A stretch of DNA of 32,705 nt from GCA-020348365 sp964347995 (GTDB lineage: Archaea > Thermoproteota > Bathyarchaeia > Bathyarchaeales > Bathyarchaeaceae). Positions within the stretch are counted from its first letter, which is position 1; every line of letters begins with the position of its first letter. The position numbers and the translations under genes were made by a program. The stretch covers positions 1 through 32,705 of the forward strand of contig CAYGBA010000012.1 of the NCBI GenBank assembly GCA_964347995.1, given 5' to 3'. Below, piece after piece: positions 8,731 through 16,435 of the stretch. The notes beneath the pieces were generated by a model, which was given only the letters and a program-made list of their open reading frames with translations, did no database searches and was not told where the DNA came from.

Positions 8731-9864
8731 CTAGGCTAGGAAAGAAAGAAATGTTCCGATCATGTAGGTTATCGCCGCAGCGGAGGCTCCTATTATCATC
8801 ATCTCCAGCCCACTGCGAACCCAGTTTTTCCTTGAAAAAATGGTTTTCATGGCGCCCACACCGAAGAGGGTGGCCACAGTGGCAGCTGTAGAGGCTACTA
8901 GGGCATTCATATAGCTGAGGTTCCAAAAGGCGAATGGTAATATGGGCACCAAGGCCGCAAGGGCGAAAGACACTCCACACAGAGCACCAGCCTTCGCGGG
9001 GTTGCCGAGTTCCTCAGGCGCGAGGCCCAACGCTTGGAGGGCGGCTGGTCTTATGGGCAACTCCTTTTCTGTGGCGATTCTGTCGGCTATGGATTCAGCT
9101 TCTCCTCTCTTGAAGCCTTCTGCTTGATAGAACTTGACTAGCTCTTCCCTCTCCTCTTCAGGGGTTCTTCCTTTCTTGACTTTCTTTCTCTCGCTTTCCC
9201 TCTCCAACACCTCCAACTCAGACTTTGATGATTGGTAGGCACCAGTTGCGATGGCGATGGCTCCTGCGAAGAGTTCTGCTACGGCCGTTAAGAGAACAAT
9301 GGAGGGGTCTGTGATAGCTCCTGCTACTCCAGCCACGAAGGCCAGGGTTGAAACCAGTCCGTCGTTCGCACCGAAGATCATATCCCTCACTCCTCCACCG
9401 CCCCTTATCTCCCAAGCCTCCATACCCAACACCTCCGTCTTCATCCGTTCTAGGTGCATCCTCTCGTCGGAGGCAAGCCTACGCCAGGTTTCAGAAGTAG
9501 CTGTGTCCCTGATCTTTTCTGCTTTGATAGCCAGATCTTGGATGGCTTCTTCTTCGCCTACTACGGCCCACTCAAAGAATCCCTTTGTGCCAAGGATGTT
9601 CATCATCAACCCCACCTTGCGATCTCTAAGATATGCCTTTATTGCTCCTTCAGGCTCGCTCCCTAATTCCGCGATTCTATCAGACCAGAATTTGGCGTGT
9701 TCTTCCTCCTCATCGCTGATGCGAATCAGAAGCTGCCTTATTCTTTCGTCTCCAGCCCGTTCAGCAAGTCTCCGGTATCCTCTAATTTGCACCAGCTTGT
9801 GTTGATGAATCTTCTTGGCTGGGTTGAGAAGTCGTCTTCTTTCCTCATCTGTCAGTCCGTTCAT
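8731..9864 (-). CDS. Ferritin-like domain fused to VIT1/CCC1-family metal transporter
   Basis: From the ATG at 9864 the protein has 377 residues. The first 130 or so are a ferritin-like four-helix region with two ExxH pairs (EEEEHAKF, DERMHLERM) and an internal Glu (EWAVVGEEEAI). The remainder is a VIT1/CCC1 domain: GVRDMIFGANDGLVSTLAFVAG is the family's first transmembrane signature, and three hydrophobic segments close the protein. Such fusions load Fe(II) or Mn(II) and move it across the membrane. The first expected diiron Glu (four before Tyr in the YRRLAE helix) is a Gln here. A GAGAGG six bases before 9864 favours that ATG over ATG 9870 (too close) or the open frame to 9927. It is divergent from the next KaiC gene, sharing a promoter region of under 100 bases. 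Confidence 0.88.
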   Translation of the reverse strand: MNGLTDEERRRLLNPAKKIHQHKLVQIRGYRRLAERAGDERIRQLLIRISDEEEEHAKFWSDRIAELGSEPEGAIKAYLRDRKVGLMMNILGTKGFFEWAVVGEEEAIQDLAIKAEKIRDTATSETWRRLASDERMHLERMKTEVLGMEAWEIRGGGGVRDMIFGANDGLVSTLAFVAGVAGAITDPSIVLLTAVAELFAGAIAIATGAYQSSKSELEVLERESERKKVKKGRTPEEEREELVKFYQAEGFKRGEAESIADRIATEKELPIRPAALQALGLAPEELGNPAKAGALCGVSFALAALVPILPFAFWNLSYMNALVASTAATVATLFGVGAMKTIFSRKNWVRSGLEMMIIGASAAAITYMIGTFLSFLA

Positions 9865-9955
9865 TACCATCCTCTCACAAAAGCTATTCGAACGACATTC
9901 AAAAAAACTTAATGCTACAGTATTCATATGTCTACACAGTTAAGAGGTATTTGAT

Positions 9956-10699
9956 ATGGCGGTAGATCATATTCCTACAGGCATTCCTGGCGTGGATAAT
10001 ATTCTTGCCGAGAAGGGTATTCCAAGGGGTCATACGATTCTGGTAAGCGGTGGACCTGGAAGCGGAAAAACAACATTCGCAATGCAATTTCTACACACAG
10101 GAGCAACCCAACACAACGAGTCCGGTGTCTACGTTACCCTTGACGAGGAGCCAAGTGACATAAGGAGAAATATGTTGAAGTATGGATGGGACCTGAAGAA
10201 GCTGGAGGATGAGAAGAAGCTTGTGTTCATCAACATCTCTCCGGTTCGTGTTGCGCCTTCGGAGACAGCCGGTCTCATTCAGATCGGGATGAAGGAGTTC
10301 AGACTCATCAAGTTGCTGGAAGCGATCAAGCAAGGTGTGAAAGAAGTGGATGCGAAGAGAGTGGTTGTGGATCCAGTGACGATCTTCACGCTTCAGTATC
10401 CAGATGAGGTTGAGCGCATATACGCGATGAGAGACTTGATGAGGGAGCTGAGAAAGACCCGCTGCACCAATCTGCTGATCTCAGAGCTGCGCGGCACGGG
10501 GTGGGAACGGGAGCATCAGTTTGAGGAGTATCTTGCTCAAGGTGTTATTTTACTTCGCACGTTTCTTAAAGGTAGCAGGCTGGTTCGGGTTTTCCAAGTA
10601 GAGAAGATGCGCGGATTGGCCATAGACAATCAGCCGAGACCCTACGAAATATCAGACAAAGGAATAGAAGTATATCCTGGGGCAACAGTCTACAAATAA
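9956..10699 (+). CDS. KaiC/RAD55-family ATPase
   Basis: A single-domain KaiC-like ATPase of 247 residues. P-loop GGPGSGKT is at residues 32-39, followed by VTLDEEPSD with the paired catalytic Glu of KaiC, and Walker B-like RVVVDPVTIFT. The C-terminal segment RVFQVEKMRGLAIDNQPRPY matches the neighbour at 4999, so the two are paralogues, though clearly diverged. A GAGGT SD lies 7 bases before the ATG. It faces the ferritin-VIT1 gene head to head. Role probably regulatory; partner unknown. Confidence 0.9.
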   Translation: MAVDHIPTGIPGVDNILAEKGIPRGHTILVSGGPGSGKTTFAMQFLHTGATQHNESGVYVTLDEEPSDIRRNMLKYGWDLKKLEDEKKLVFINISPVRVAPSETAGLIQIGMKEFRLIKLLEAIKQGVKEVDAKRVVVDPVTIFTLQYPDEVERIYAMRDLMRELRKTRCTNLLISELRGTGWEREHQFEEYLAQGVILLRTFLKGSRLVRVFQVEKMRGLAIDNQPRPYEISDKGIEVYPGATVYK

Positions 10700-10804
10700 C
10701 ACTCGACCTCAAGCTTGCGCGCCTTATAGAACCGACAAGTAAAAAAAAGTCTGCCAAATAGAATGTTCTGCTGCGCACACATAGATCTGAAGAGAGCGAA
10801 ATCT

Positions 10805-11695
10805 ATGCGTGAAATCAAGAAGATGAGGGTTTACTACCACAAAGATCCAGAGATCAAACAATTCATAGAAAAATTCTCCAAGCAAACTCAACGACTTGAT
10901 GCTCTACGAATGCCTTATTGGGTCTTTGTCCAAGACTCAAATCCAATAGGCCTCGTCGCCATCGGAAAGGAACCAGTACAACTGATAGCGTCCCCAGGGA
11001 CCCCTATGGCCATAATACACTGGATAGACACAGAACAATCTAGAGAAGATATAGGAAACTTCGCCCGACAAGCGCTGGAACTGGCCACCAGCAAAGAAAT
11101 CGAATATGCGATATCAGTATTCCCTTCTGGAGAAAAGGATGCTATCAAGCAGTTCAAGGAGATAGGTTTCCAAGACTTAGACGACTCCTATAAAATGGTA
11201 TGCCGACTAGACAAATCCTTCAAACCCTCACACGAGCTTCGATTTCGCCAAGTCCAGAGAGAAGAGATGCGTCAATTCATTGAAGTCGCAGAAAGGTTCC
11301 TCAGCGGTTCTCCAGACATAATGTTGAGAAAGGCACTGGAACACTTCCCTGAACTACCGGACGAATTCCTAAGCTTCCACTATTCTCAAGAAAGATTCTA
11401 CTTTGCAGACAAAGATCAACAAACAATCGGCGTATTGGACTTCAATCCTAACAAGGGGCTAGTCAGCAACGTAGGGGTTGATCCTCGACAACGAGGAAGA
11501 GGCTATGGAAGGCAAATAATGCTATTCGCTCTGCAGCAGCTGAGGAACAGCGGCTGCAAAGAAGCATACCTCAGAGTGCACGTCGAAAACAAACCAGCTA
11601 TCAACCTATACGAATCCTTAGGCTTCAAGAAGACAGAAGGATTCAGGACCCTAGTCTGGGAAAGAATAGCAAACCACCTAGAAGGTGCGAGCTAA
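10805..11695 (+). CDS. GNAT acetyltransferase with N-terminal GNAT-like half
   Basis: The C-terminal half (about residues 150-290) is a clear GNAT domain: SNVGVDPRQRGRGYGRQIM is motif A with the acetyl-CoA pyrophosphate loop, and NKPAINLYESLGFKK is motif B. The N-terminal half (VYYHKDPEIKQFIEKFSK onward) is shorter on motifs and probably a degenerate GNAT fold, as in tandem-GNAT proteins. The frame is open from TTG/ATG codons at 10763, but the ATG at 10805 has a purine-rich GAGAG 8 bases upstream; the ATG at 10823 is also possible. The substrate cannot be read from sequence. It may be co-transcribed with the KaiC gene, but a TATA-like CCTTATAGAA at 10722-10731 suggests its own promoter. Confidence 0.8.
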   Translation: MREIKKMRVYYHKDPEIKQFIEKFSKQTQRLDALRMPYWVFVQDSNPIGLVAIGKEPVQLIASPGTPMAIIHWIDTEQSREDIGNFARQALELATSKEIEYAISVFPSGEKDAIKQFKEIGFQDLDDSYKMVCRLDKSFKPSHELRFRQVQREEMRQFIEVAERFLSGSPDIMLRKALEHFPELPDEFLSFHYSQERFYFADKDQQTIGVLDFNPNKGLVSNVGVDPRQRGRGYGRQIMLFALQQLRNSGCKEAYLRVHVENKPAINLYESLGFKKTEGFRTLVWERIANHLEGAS

Positions 11696-12002
11696 AGCTA
11701 GAGAAGAGGCATCCTTCGACAACGAAAGGAATGAAAGGCTCCTGGTTGTTTTGCTTGTTCCAACTCATGAAGAGAGCAATTAGCCTGACAAGAAAGCAGG
11801 AAGTTGGGTCCTCTAGGTAGTAAGATACGCGTGCTCTTGAAGCCGCCTAGCGCTTGATATATGGCTTGTCTGGAGCGCCTTATGTCAGTTTGCTGCCCTC
11901 AGGCTCTGCAATGACGAAGTCTTAGATGGGGATTTAAATTGACGTTAGACAGTTTACATTTTGAAAACGGTGTTAAGTTTGGCTGTAGTTAAATTGCCTA
12001 AA
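11696..12002. other. Intergenic region with TATA box near its right end
   Basis: Nothing recognisable fills 11696-11925. A minus-strand frame of about 65 codons is open here without a start codon or recognised homology, so I do not call it. ATTTAAAT inside 11931-11940 is a good TATA box for the PNPOx-like gene, predicting transcription from about 11962. If so, TTG 11961 is not usable and GTG 11970 or ATG 12003 is the start. Confidence 0.45.
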
Positions 12003-12452
12003 ATGGACAAAAGTGAGATCGAGAAACTCATTGGAGAACAAATGCTCTGCCGGATTGCATTCAAGGGAGATGAGTATCCGTATATGGCTCCTTTTCAGTA
12101 CGTCTTCATGAACGAGACGCTCTATTTTCACTTCACTGATTATGGCAAGAAAATGAGGCTCCTTGAGAAGGATAAGCGGGTCTGTGTCGAGATAGAAAAG
12201 TACCAGCCAGACATGAGCGAATACAACTTCGTCGTCCTCAGAGGCAACTTGAAAATCGTCACAGACCCTCAGGAAAAGGCGAAAGCCATCAATACAATGG
12301 CGAAGGAGGGGAAGCAAAATCTTTCAACAAATTTCCTTCCTGCTCACGGTTTCAGAAAGGAGGAAGGCTGGTCTTCATTTACGCCAGAAAAATCAGTGGT
12401 CATAGTTAAGCTTGAGGAAGTTGCCGAAGAAATAGGCATCAAGTCACCCTAA
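12003..12452 (+). CDS. PNPOx-like flavin-binding protein
   Basis: A 149-residue split-barrel protein of the pyridoxamine 5'-phosphate oxidase-like family. The opening MDKSEIEKLI, then LCRIAFKGDEYPYMAPFQYVF, LYFHFTDYGKKMRLLEKDKRVCVEI and NFVVLRGNLKIV follow the family pattern of strands and the FMN-phosphate-binding HFTDYGKK region. Members bind FMN, F420 or haem and reduce various small molecules; the actual cofactor is not readable here. The start is uncertain: GTG 11970 or TTG 11961 would add 11 or 14 residues (VVKLPKM), which some homologues carry, and ATG 12003 has no SD. The UVDE gene follows after 58 bases with its own SD, so the two may form an operon. Confidence 0.8.
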   Translation: MDKSEIEKLIGEQMLCRIAFKGDEYPYMAPFQYVFMNETLYFHFTDYGKKMRLLEKDKRVCVEIEKYQPDMSEYNFVVLRGNLKIVTDPQEKAKAINTMAKEGKQNLSTNFLPAHGFRKEEGWSSFTPEKSVVIVKLEEVAEEIGIKSP

Positions 12453-12510
12453 TGAAACAGAACAATGTCCAAGACGAAAACCGATTCCCAGAGTAGGAGG
12501 GCGCCATAAG

Positions 12511-13416
12511 ATGAGAATAGGTTATCCATGTATAAACACCACAATAGGATGCAGAAGCAATCGCACATTTCGTCTAAAGTCCTACTCTGAAGAGCGTTTG
12601 AAAGAAACGGTTGAAAACAACCTGAATTGCCTAATAAAGATACTACGTTTTAATGCAAGACACAGCTTGTTGTTTTTCAGAGTAACCTCAGACCTGATTC
12701 CCTTTGCCTCTCATCCCATTTGCCGGTTTAACTGGCAAGAACACTTCGAAGACCGTTTCAGATCGATTGGAGATGTCATCCAACGCCATAGTATGAGAAT
12801 TTCTATGCATCCTGACCAGTTCACAATCATCAATTCTGTAGACAGAAAGGTGTTTGAAAATAGCGTTAGAGAACTTGCCTACCATGCACAAGTTCTCGAT
12901 TCAATGGAACTTGATACTACCGCCAAAGTGCACATACACATCGGCGGCGTTTATGGCAACAAAGAAAAAAGCATGACGAGGTTTGTGGAACGGTTTGAAA
13001 AGCTTGATGAGATTATTAGAAGGCGACTTGTGATCGAGAATGATGATAGACTTTATGCATTGGACGATTGTCTTCAAATAAATGAAGAAACGGAAATACC
13101 CATCTTGTTTGATGTTTTCCATCATGAAGTCAATAATTCCGGCGAAACGACCAAGAAGGCCTTTGAGCTATTTGCAGAGACTTGGAGAGAGAAGGATGGC
13201 TTGCCAATGGTGGATTATAGCTCTCAACAGGAGAATAGCTTGAGAGGCAAACACGCCGAATCTATCAATCTTGAACACTTTAGAAGCTTCTTGGAAGAGA
13301 CAAAACCCTTTGATTTTGATTTGATGTTAGAGATAAAAGATAAGGAGAAAAGCGCACTTGAAGCGGTTAAAGTCGTATCACAAGACGATCGCTTGGCACT
13401 AGCTCGATTCTTCTGA
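12511..13416 (+). CDS. uvsE: UV damage endonuclease
   Basis: A 301-residue TIM-barrel endonuclease of the UVDE/UvsE family, the usual length for prokaryotic members. It starts with the hallmark MRIGYPCINTTIGCRSNRTF, continues with RISMHPDQFTIINS, then VHIHIGGVYGNKEKSM, LVIENDD and ILFDVFHHEVNN. Together these contain the His, Glu and Asp ligands of the three-metal site. The enzyme nicks DNA 5' to UV photoproducts and starts an alternative excision repair route. A strong AGGAGG at 12495-12500 precedes the ATG by 10 bases. Its 3' end faces the MBL-rhodanese gene across a nested hairpin. Confidence 0.93.
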   Translation: MRIGYPCINTTIGCRSNRTFRLKSYSEERLKETVENNLNCLIKILRFNARHSLLFFRVTSDLIPFASHPICRFNWQEHFEDRFRSIGDVIQRHSMRISMHPDQFTIINSVDRKVFENSVRELAYHAQVLDSMELDTTAKVHIHIGGVYGNKEKSMTRFVERFEKLDEIIRRRLVIENDDRLYALDDCLQINEETEIPILFDVFHHEVNNSGETTKKAFELFAETWREKDGLPMVDYSSQQENSLRGKHAESINLEHFRSFLEETKPFDFDLMLEIKDKEKSALEAVKVVSQDDRLALARFF

Positions 13417-13422
13417 TTTGAT

Positions 13423-13461
13423 CTCCCAAATTAGCTCACAAGTGCTAAAGATTTTCGGGAG
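13423..13461. terminator. Nested hairpin between convergent genes
   Basis: CTCCC (13423-13427) pairs with GGGAG (13457-13461), and inside it TTAGC (13431-13435) pairs with GCTAA (13444-13448). It lies exactly between the UVDE and MBL-rhodanese stops and is followed by TTCTTTT, so it may end transcription in both directions. Confidence 0.45.
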
Positions 13462-13479
13462 TCAATTCTTTTGGGGGGA

Positions 13480-14847
13480 TTACTTTGTAACGTTGTAACC
13501 TGCGTTTTGCCAGGCTGTCATGCCGCCTAACAAGTTATAGATTTCTCTATATCCTTCTTGGCGAAGAATGCTGGCTGCTAGGCTGGCATGGTTCCCCGCA
13601 TTGCAGGTTACTACTATGGAGCGATCTTCCGGTATTTCGTCCAAGCGCTGTTGAAGGTGACCCGCGTATATGTGGAGGGCTCCTTTGATATGTCCGTCAT
13701 GCCATTTGCCTTTCTCTCTTATGTCCAGTACAATCAAATCGTCGCCTCTGTCTAATCGCTTTTTCAGCTCCTGTACCGTAAGGAGGTCTAGATGTTCCAC
13801 CGGGAAGGCCTTCTTGGACCAAGCCGCTATGCCGTCATGGAGATATCCTGCAATGCGGTCATATCCCAATCTGATGAGATATCGAACTGCAGTCTCTAGA
13901 TTTCTCATGTCTTCCAGCACAAGTAGGATTGGTTTGTCGTAGGGCAAAATCCAGCCTGCATAAAGTGGTAGTCTGTTTAGCCATATGCTGTATGAGCCCT
14001 TGATGTGGGCTCCGCCGAAGGCCGGTGGTGTACGGGTGTCCACAACCAAGGCGCCGAGCTTTATATGTTTCTGAAATTCTGCTGGTAGGAGCGGGCTAGG
14101 ATTCGGGAGATGTCCTAGAATAGGCGGACCCTCCAAGTTGTATTGTTCCATCTTACCGAAATATGGAGGCCGCTCATGGTGTTCGGAAAGCTTGAATTCT
14201 ATGAATTCTTTCTTCTTTTTCTGCAAGATAGGATTCAAGCCACGCTCCAAACCTAGCGTACTCTGTTCTCGTTCACTAATGGCGCCGCCGCAAACTGATC
14301 CTGCACCGTGAGCAGGGCAGAGGATCACTCCATCTCCTAGGGGGAGGATCTTTTTGAAGATGCTATTATACAAGTTTTCTGCCATCTTGGGGGCTTCCTT
14401 GGGCCCGTAAAGATCTGTCCTGCCTACGTCGCCTATGAAGAGGGCGTCGCCGGTAAAAGCAATTACAGGTTCCTCACTTGCGTCGAGGTCAGCTAGGGCA
14501 TAGGACATGCTTTCGTCTGTGTGGCCTGGCGTGTGGATGGCGGTCAGCTTCAGCTTCCCGAAGTAGAATTCCTGACCTTCTTCCAGCGTTTCTCCATATT
14601 TGAAGGCTAGACCAGGTCCATGATGGGTTTTTGCCCCAGTGAAGTGCGAAAGTTCAAGAGAACCGATAACGTAGTCCTCGTTGCGATGTGTTTCAAAGAT
14701 ATTTTTAATTATCATTCCTTCTCGTTGGACAATATCGATGTAAACTTGGCAGTCACGGCGTGGGTCTATGACTATCGCCTCATTGACGGAACCGACAAAA
14801 TATGAAAAGTGAGCCAAACCTTCTGATTTGATAGTTTCAAAAATCAT
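13480..14847 (-). CDS. MBL-fold protein with two rhodanese domains (persulfide dioxygenase-like)
   Basis: A 455-residue protein: a metallo-beta-lactamase domain (about 1-235) and two rhodanese domains (about 255-350 and 360-455). The usual HxHxDH reads H54-R-N56-E-D58-Y59. The residues matching the three iron ligands of ETHE1-type persulfide dioxygenases are all kept: H54, H109 (HTPGHT) and D133 (FTGDALF). The ligands for a second metal are mostly lost. The first rhodanese domain lacks the active-site Cys (LLVLEDMRN loop); the second keeps it at C415 (TCNAGNHAS). It probably oxidises a persulfide or moves sulfane sulfur. A GAGGT lies 7 bases before the ATG. Sulfur-channel and thioredoxin genes lie 3-4 kb away on the other strand. 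Confidence 0.88.
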   Translation of the reverse strand: MIFETIKSEGLAHFSYFVGSVNEAIVIDPRRDCQVYIDIVQREGMIIKNIFETHRNEDYVIGSLELSHFTGAKTHHGPGLAFKYGETLEEGQEFYFGKLKLTAIHTPGHTDESMSYALADLDASEEPVIAFTGDALFIGDVGRTDLYGPKEAPKMAENLYNSIFKKILPLGDGVILCPAHGAGSVCGGAISEREQSTLGLERGLNPILQKKKKEFIEFKLSEHHERPPYFGKMEQYNLEGPPILGHLPNPSPLLPAEFQKHIKLGALVVDTRTPPAFGGAHIKGSYSIWLNRLPLYAGWILPYDKPILLVLEDMRNLETAVRYLIRLGYDRIAGYLHDGIAAWSKKAFPVEHLDLLTVQELKKRLDRGDDLIVLDIREKGKWHDGHIKGALHIYAGHLQQRLDEIPEDRSIVVTCNAGNHASLAASILRQEGYREIYNLLGGMTAWQNAGYNVTK

Positions 14848-14874
14848 AATGAATACCTCTTGACAACTATAACA

Positions 14875-14883
14875 GATATAAAC
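14875..14883 (-). promoter_or_regulatory. TATA box of MBL-rhodanese gene
   Basis: Minus strand reads GTTTATATC about 28-36 bases before the ATG at 14847. A bipartite repeat lies directly upstream (14887-14917). Confidence 0.5.
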
Positions 14884-14886
14884 TAG

Positions 14887-14917
14887 ATGTGAGCATGCGT
14901 ATCATCTCGCGAGTGTG
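14887..14917. repeat. Bipartite repeat, copy A
   Basis: ATGTGAGCAT, an 11-base gap, then CGCGAGTGTG. Both 10-mers recur in the same order and orientation at 24659-24691 with a 13-base gap. This copy sits just upstream of the MBL-rhodanese TATA box, where an archaeal activator would bind. Confidence 0.5.
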
Positions 14918-15049
14918 GACATTTAGATGTTATCCGTAGCTCTTTGTTGTAGATGTCTTCAGCGTCCAATTTCTTAAGAATATTGCGGTAAGTCGATAAC
15001 GTTAAAAAACACGTGAAATACCTTGTGTTAAAGGGTTTAGGTTATTGGT

Positions 15050-15196
15050 ATGGGACGAGCTGAACGATGCCCACGATGTGGAAGTAAAAAGATAAAGCCA
15101 GACCGTGATAGCAAGAAGTGTCGGGTCTGTGGGTTTGAATGGACCGGACGGGTCAAAAGGAAGGCTGCAAAGAAGGACAAGGTTCGATTCAGCTAA
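15050..15196 (+). CDS. Small zinc-ribbon protein (48 aa)
   Basis: A 48-residue ORF starting MGRAERCPRCGSKKIKPD. It has one zinc ribbon, CPRC (C7, C10) and CRVC (C24, C27) with 13 residues between, and a basic tail KRKAAKKDKVRF. The pattern resembles TFIIB/TFIIS-type or ribosomal zinc ribbons and suggests nucleic-acid binding; I do not recognise a named family. The next small gene follows after 15 bases with a good SD, so the two form a mini-operon. A TATA-like GTTAAAAAAC lies about 45 bases upstream of the ATG. Confidence 0.75.
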   Translation: MGRAERCPRCGSKKIKPDRDSKKCRVCGFEWTGRVKRKAAKKDKVRFS

Positions 15197-15211
15197 TGGG
15201 GGAGTCATGGA

Positions 15212-15298
15212 ATGCCACGTCATGGAGCGATGACAAAGAAGACTAAGAAGAAGAAACAGAAAAGATCGAAAAGAAAGAGACGAAGGCGAAAAAAGTAG
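15212..15298 (+). CDS. Ultra-basic 28-residue peptide
   Basis: The reading frame begins MPRHGAMTKKTKKKKQ and ends in an Arg/Lys block; 20 of 28 residues are Lys or Arg. The start resembles archaeal/eukaryotic ribosomal protein S30e, which begins with a PxHGSLTK-type motif, but the rest of S30e is absent. The charge and length also recall ribosomal L41e. A GGGAG SD lies about 8 bases before the ATG. Its stop is 8 bases from the stop of the convergent PDCD5-like gene. It is most likely ribosome- or RNA-associated, but that is inference. Confidence 0.5.
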   Translation: MPRHGAMTKKTKKKKQKRSKRKRRRRKK

Positions 15299-15306
15299 TC
15301 CAGTTG

Positions 15307-15690
15307 CTATGGGCGCGTGTTATGCTTCTTCAGGTCTTCTTTCACTTTGTCTGCTAGCGATTTCAGTTTTCCGTGTTCTGCGAAGTGAATCTTAGTGTCT
15401 AGTCTGACTCTTAGACCCAGAGTTTTTAGGAAGAGATAAAGTTGTTCTCCCGATACTGCCTTCAACCTTCCAGACAGAGTCAGATTTACAAGTGCCTTCT
15501 TGACCTCCTTCATAACATTAGGAAATTGGTAGCTTGCAGCATTGAATACTTCCCAAGCTCTGCCCTTGAAAACCCGGTTGAGAATCTTCTCTGCATCGAT
15601 TTCTTCAGTCTTCTTCTGTTTTGCTGATAGCCTTCTTTTAAGTTTGCGCAACCTGTTCCGTCGAATGGCTGCCAGTTCACTGTCACTCAT
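15307..15690 (-). CDS. PDCD5-like DNA-binding protein with C-terminal extension
   Basis: From the ATG at 15690 it has 127 residues. The opening MSDSELAAIRRNRLRKLKRR matches archaeal PDCD5/TFAR19 proteins, which start MSD-EL-EIRR-RL. The helical core also follows: ILNRVF, FPNVMKEVKKALVNLTLSGRLK, then VSGEQLYLFLKTLG for the L-GR-I--EQL pattern. About 35 extra residues (RVRLDTKIHFAEHGKLKSLA and onward) replace the usual short basic tail. PDCD5-like proteins bind double-stranded DNA or chaperonins. ATG 15699 would add MIG. The start at 15690 is favoured by GGGTTGAT about 8 bases upstream and by family N-termini. The homology is faint, so treat the name as probable only. Confidence 0.6.
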   Translation of the reverse strand: MSDSELAAIRRNRLRKLKRRLSAKQKKTEEIDAEKILNRVFKGRAWEVFNAASYQFPNVMKEVKKALVNLTLSGRLKAVSGEQLYLFLKTLGLRVRLDTKIHFAEHGKLKSLADKVKEDLKKHNTRP

Positions 15691-15769
15691 ACCAATCATC
15701 AACCCTAGCCAAAGTCAAAATGATAAACATTACTCTATGGAAACGCCAAAATTAGAAACGAAACGTAAC

Positions 15770-16333
15770 CTATGCGTTCTTCCCCCAGTCTGAGATTCTC
15801 TTTTTGACGCAGGCTGTTGCATAGTCCGTGGGAGGATTGATTATCTCCACGTGATGTTTTTCTTTGGAAATGTCATTGACAACCATTTTGGGACCTGAGA
15901 AGTTGTAGTTGTGGAAGAAGACCGCTGTGTCAGGGTGCATAAGAGATTTTGAATTTTCCCAATCGCTCTTAACCGTTTCATAAGAATGGCCCCCATCAAT
16001 GAAAATCAAGTCCATCATGGGCAAGTTCTTCAAGGCTTGTGGGAGCGTCTCCACCGAATCTCCCTTGAAAAGCCTAAACTTGCATCCGGTCTTCTCCAGT
16101 TTCCGCCTTACTTCCTCCATCCGAGAATTGTCATTCCATCCAAAAGTGTCGAATCCATAGTATTCCACCTCTTCTGCTAGGAAGTTTTGGCTCGCAGCCC
16201 TCACCATGTTCTTCGCGTTTTCCCCATCTGCAACACCGATTTCCATGATCTTCCTACACTTGTTTTTGAAGATATATTCATTGAGAAATACGTGGTATCC
16301 ATATCCCGATCCGCTGAATCTTGTGATGGGCAA
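15770..16333 (-). CDS. Class I SAM-dependent methyltransferase (Methyltransf_24-like)
   Basis: A 187-residue Rossmann methyltransferase. Motif I is KIMEIGVADGENAKNM; an acidic strand end YYGFDTFG, then FRLFKGDSVETLP and LIFIDGGHSYETVKSDW follow. The last is typical of the macrocin O-methyltransferase/CmcI type (Methyltransf_24), in which the Asp-His pair helps bind a metal or substrate. These enzymes often modify sugars or natural products; the substrate here is unknown. A minus-strand TATA-like TTAAATTT at 16363-16370 places the transcript start a few bases before the ATG. It is followed downstream by the PDCD5-like gene after 79 bases on the same strand. Confidence 0.8.
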   Translation of the reverse strand: MPITRFSGSGYGYHVFLNEYIFKNKCRKIMEIGVADGENAKNMVRAASQNFLAEEVEYYGFDTFGWNDNSRMEEVRRKLEKTGCKFRLFKGDSVETLPQALKNLPMMDLIFIDGGHSYETVKSDWENSKSLMHPDTAVFFHNYNFSGPKMVVNDISKEKHHVEIINPPTDYATACVKKRISDWGKNA

Positions 16334-16435
16334 TTTTCTTCATGATTTGGAAGGTAATCCGGAAATTTAACGTAATTCGAACGCGCTCGAAGACTGCGAA
16401 GATTCTCATGCAATGTTTGCAGAGCTGCTGAAGGT

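Noticed and set aside
9251..9805. Long plus-strand frame opposite the ferritin-VIT1 gene
   Set aside because: It is a shadow of the real minus-strand gene, low in complexity (Ser/Ala/Pro) and without motifs.
11700..11905. Minus-strand frame of about 65 codons without stops in the intergenic region
   Set aside because: No start codon, no recognisable homology, and an open stretch of this size is expected occasionally by chance in a 33 kb window read in six frames.
15177..15196. GGTTCGATTC, which resembles a tRNA T-loop
   Set aside because: It lies at the end of the zinc-ribbon coding frame, and no acceptor, D or anticodon stem can be drawn around it.
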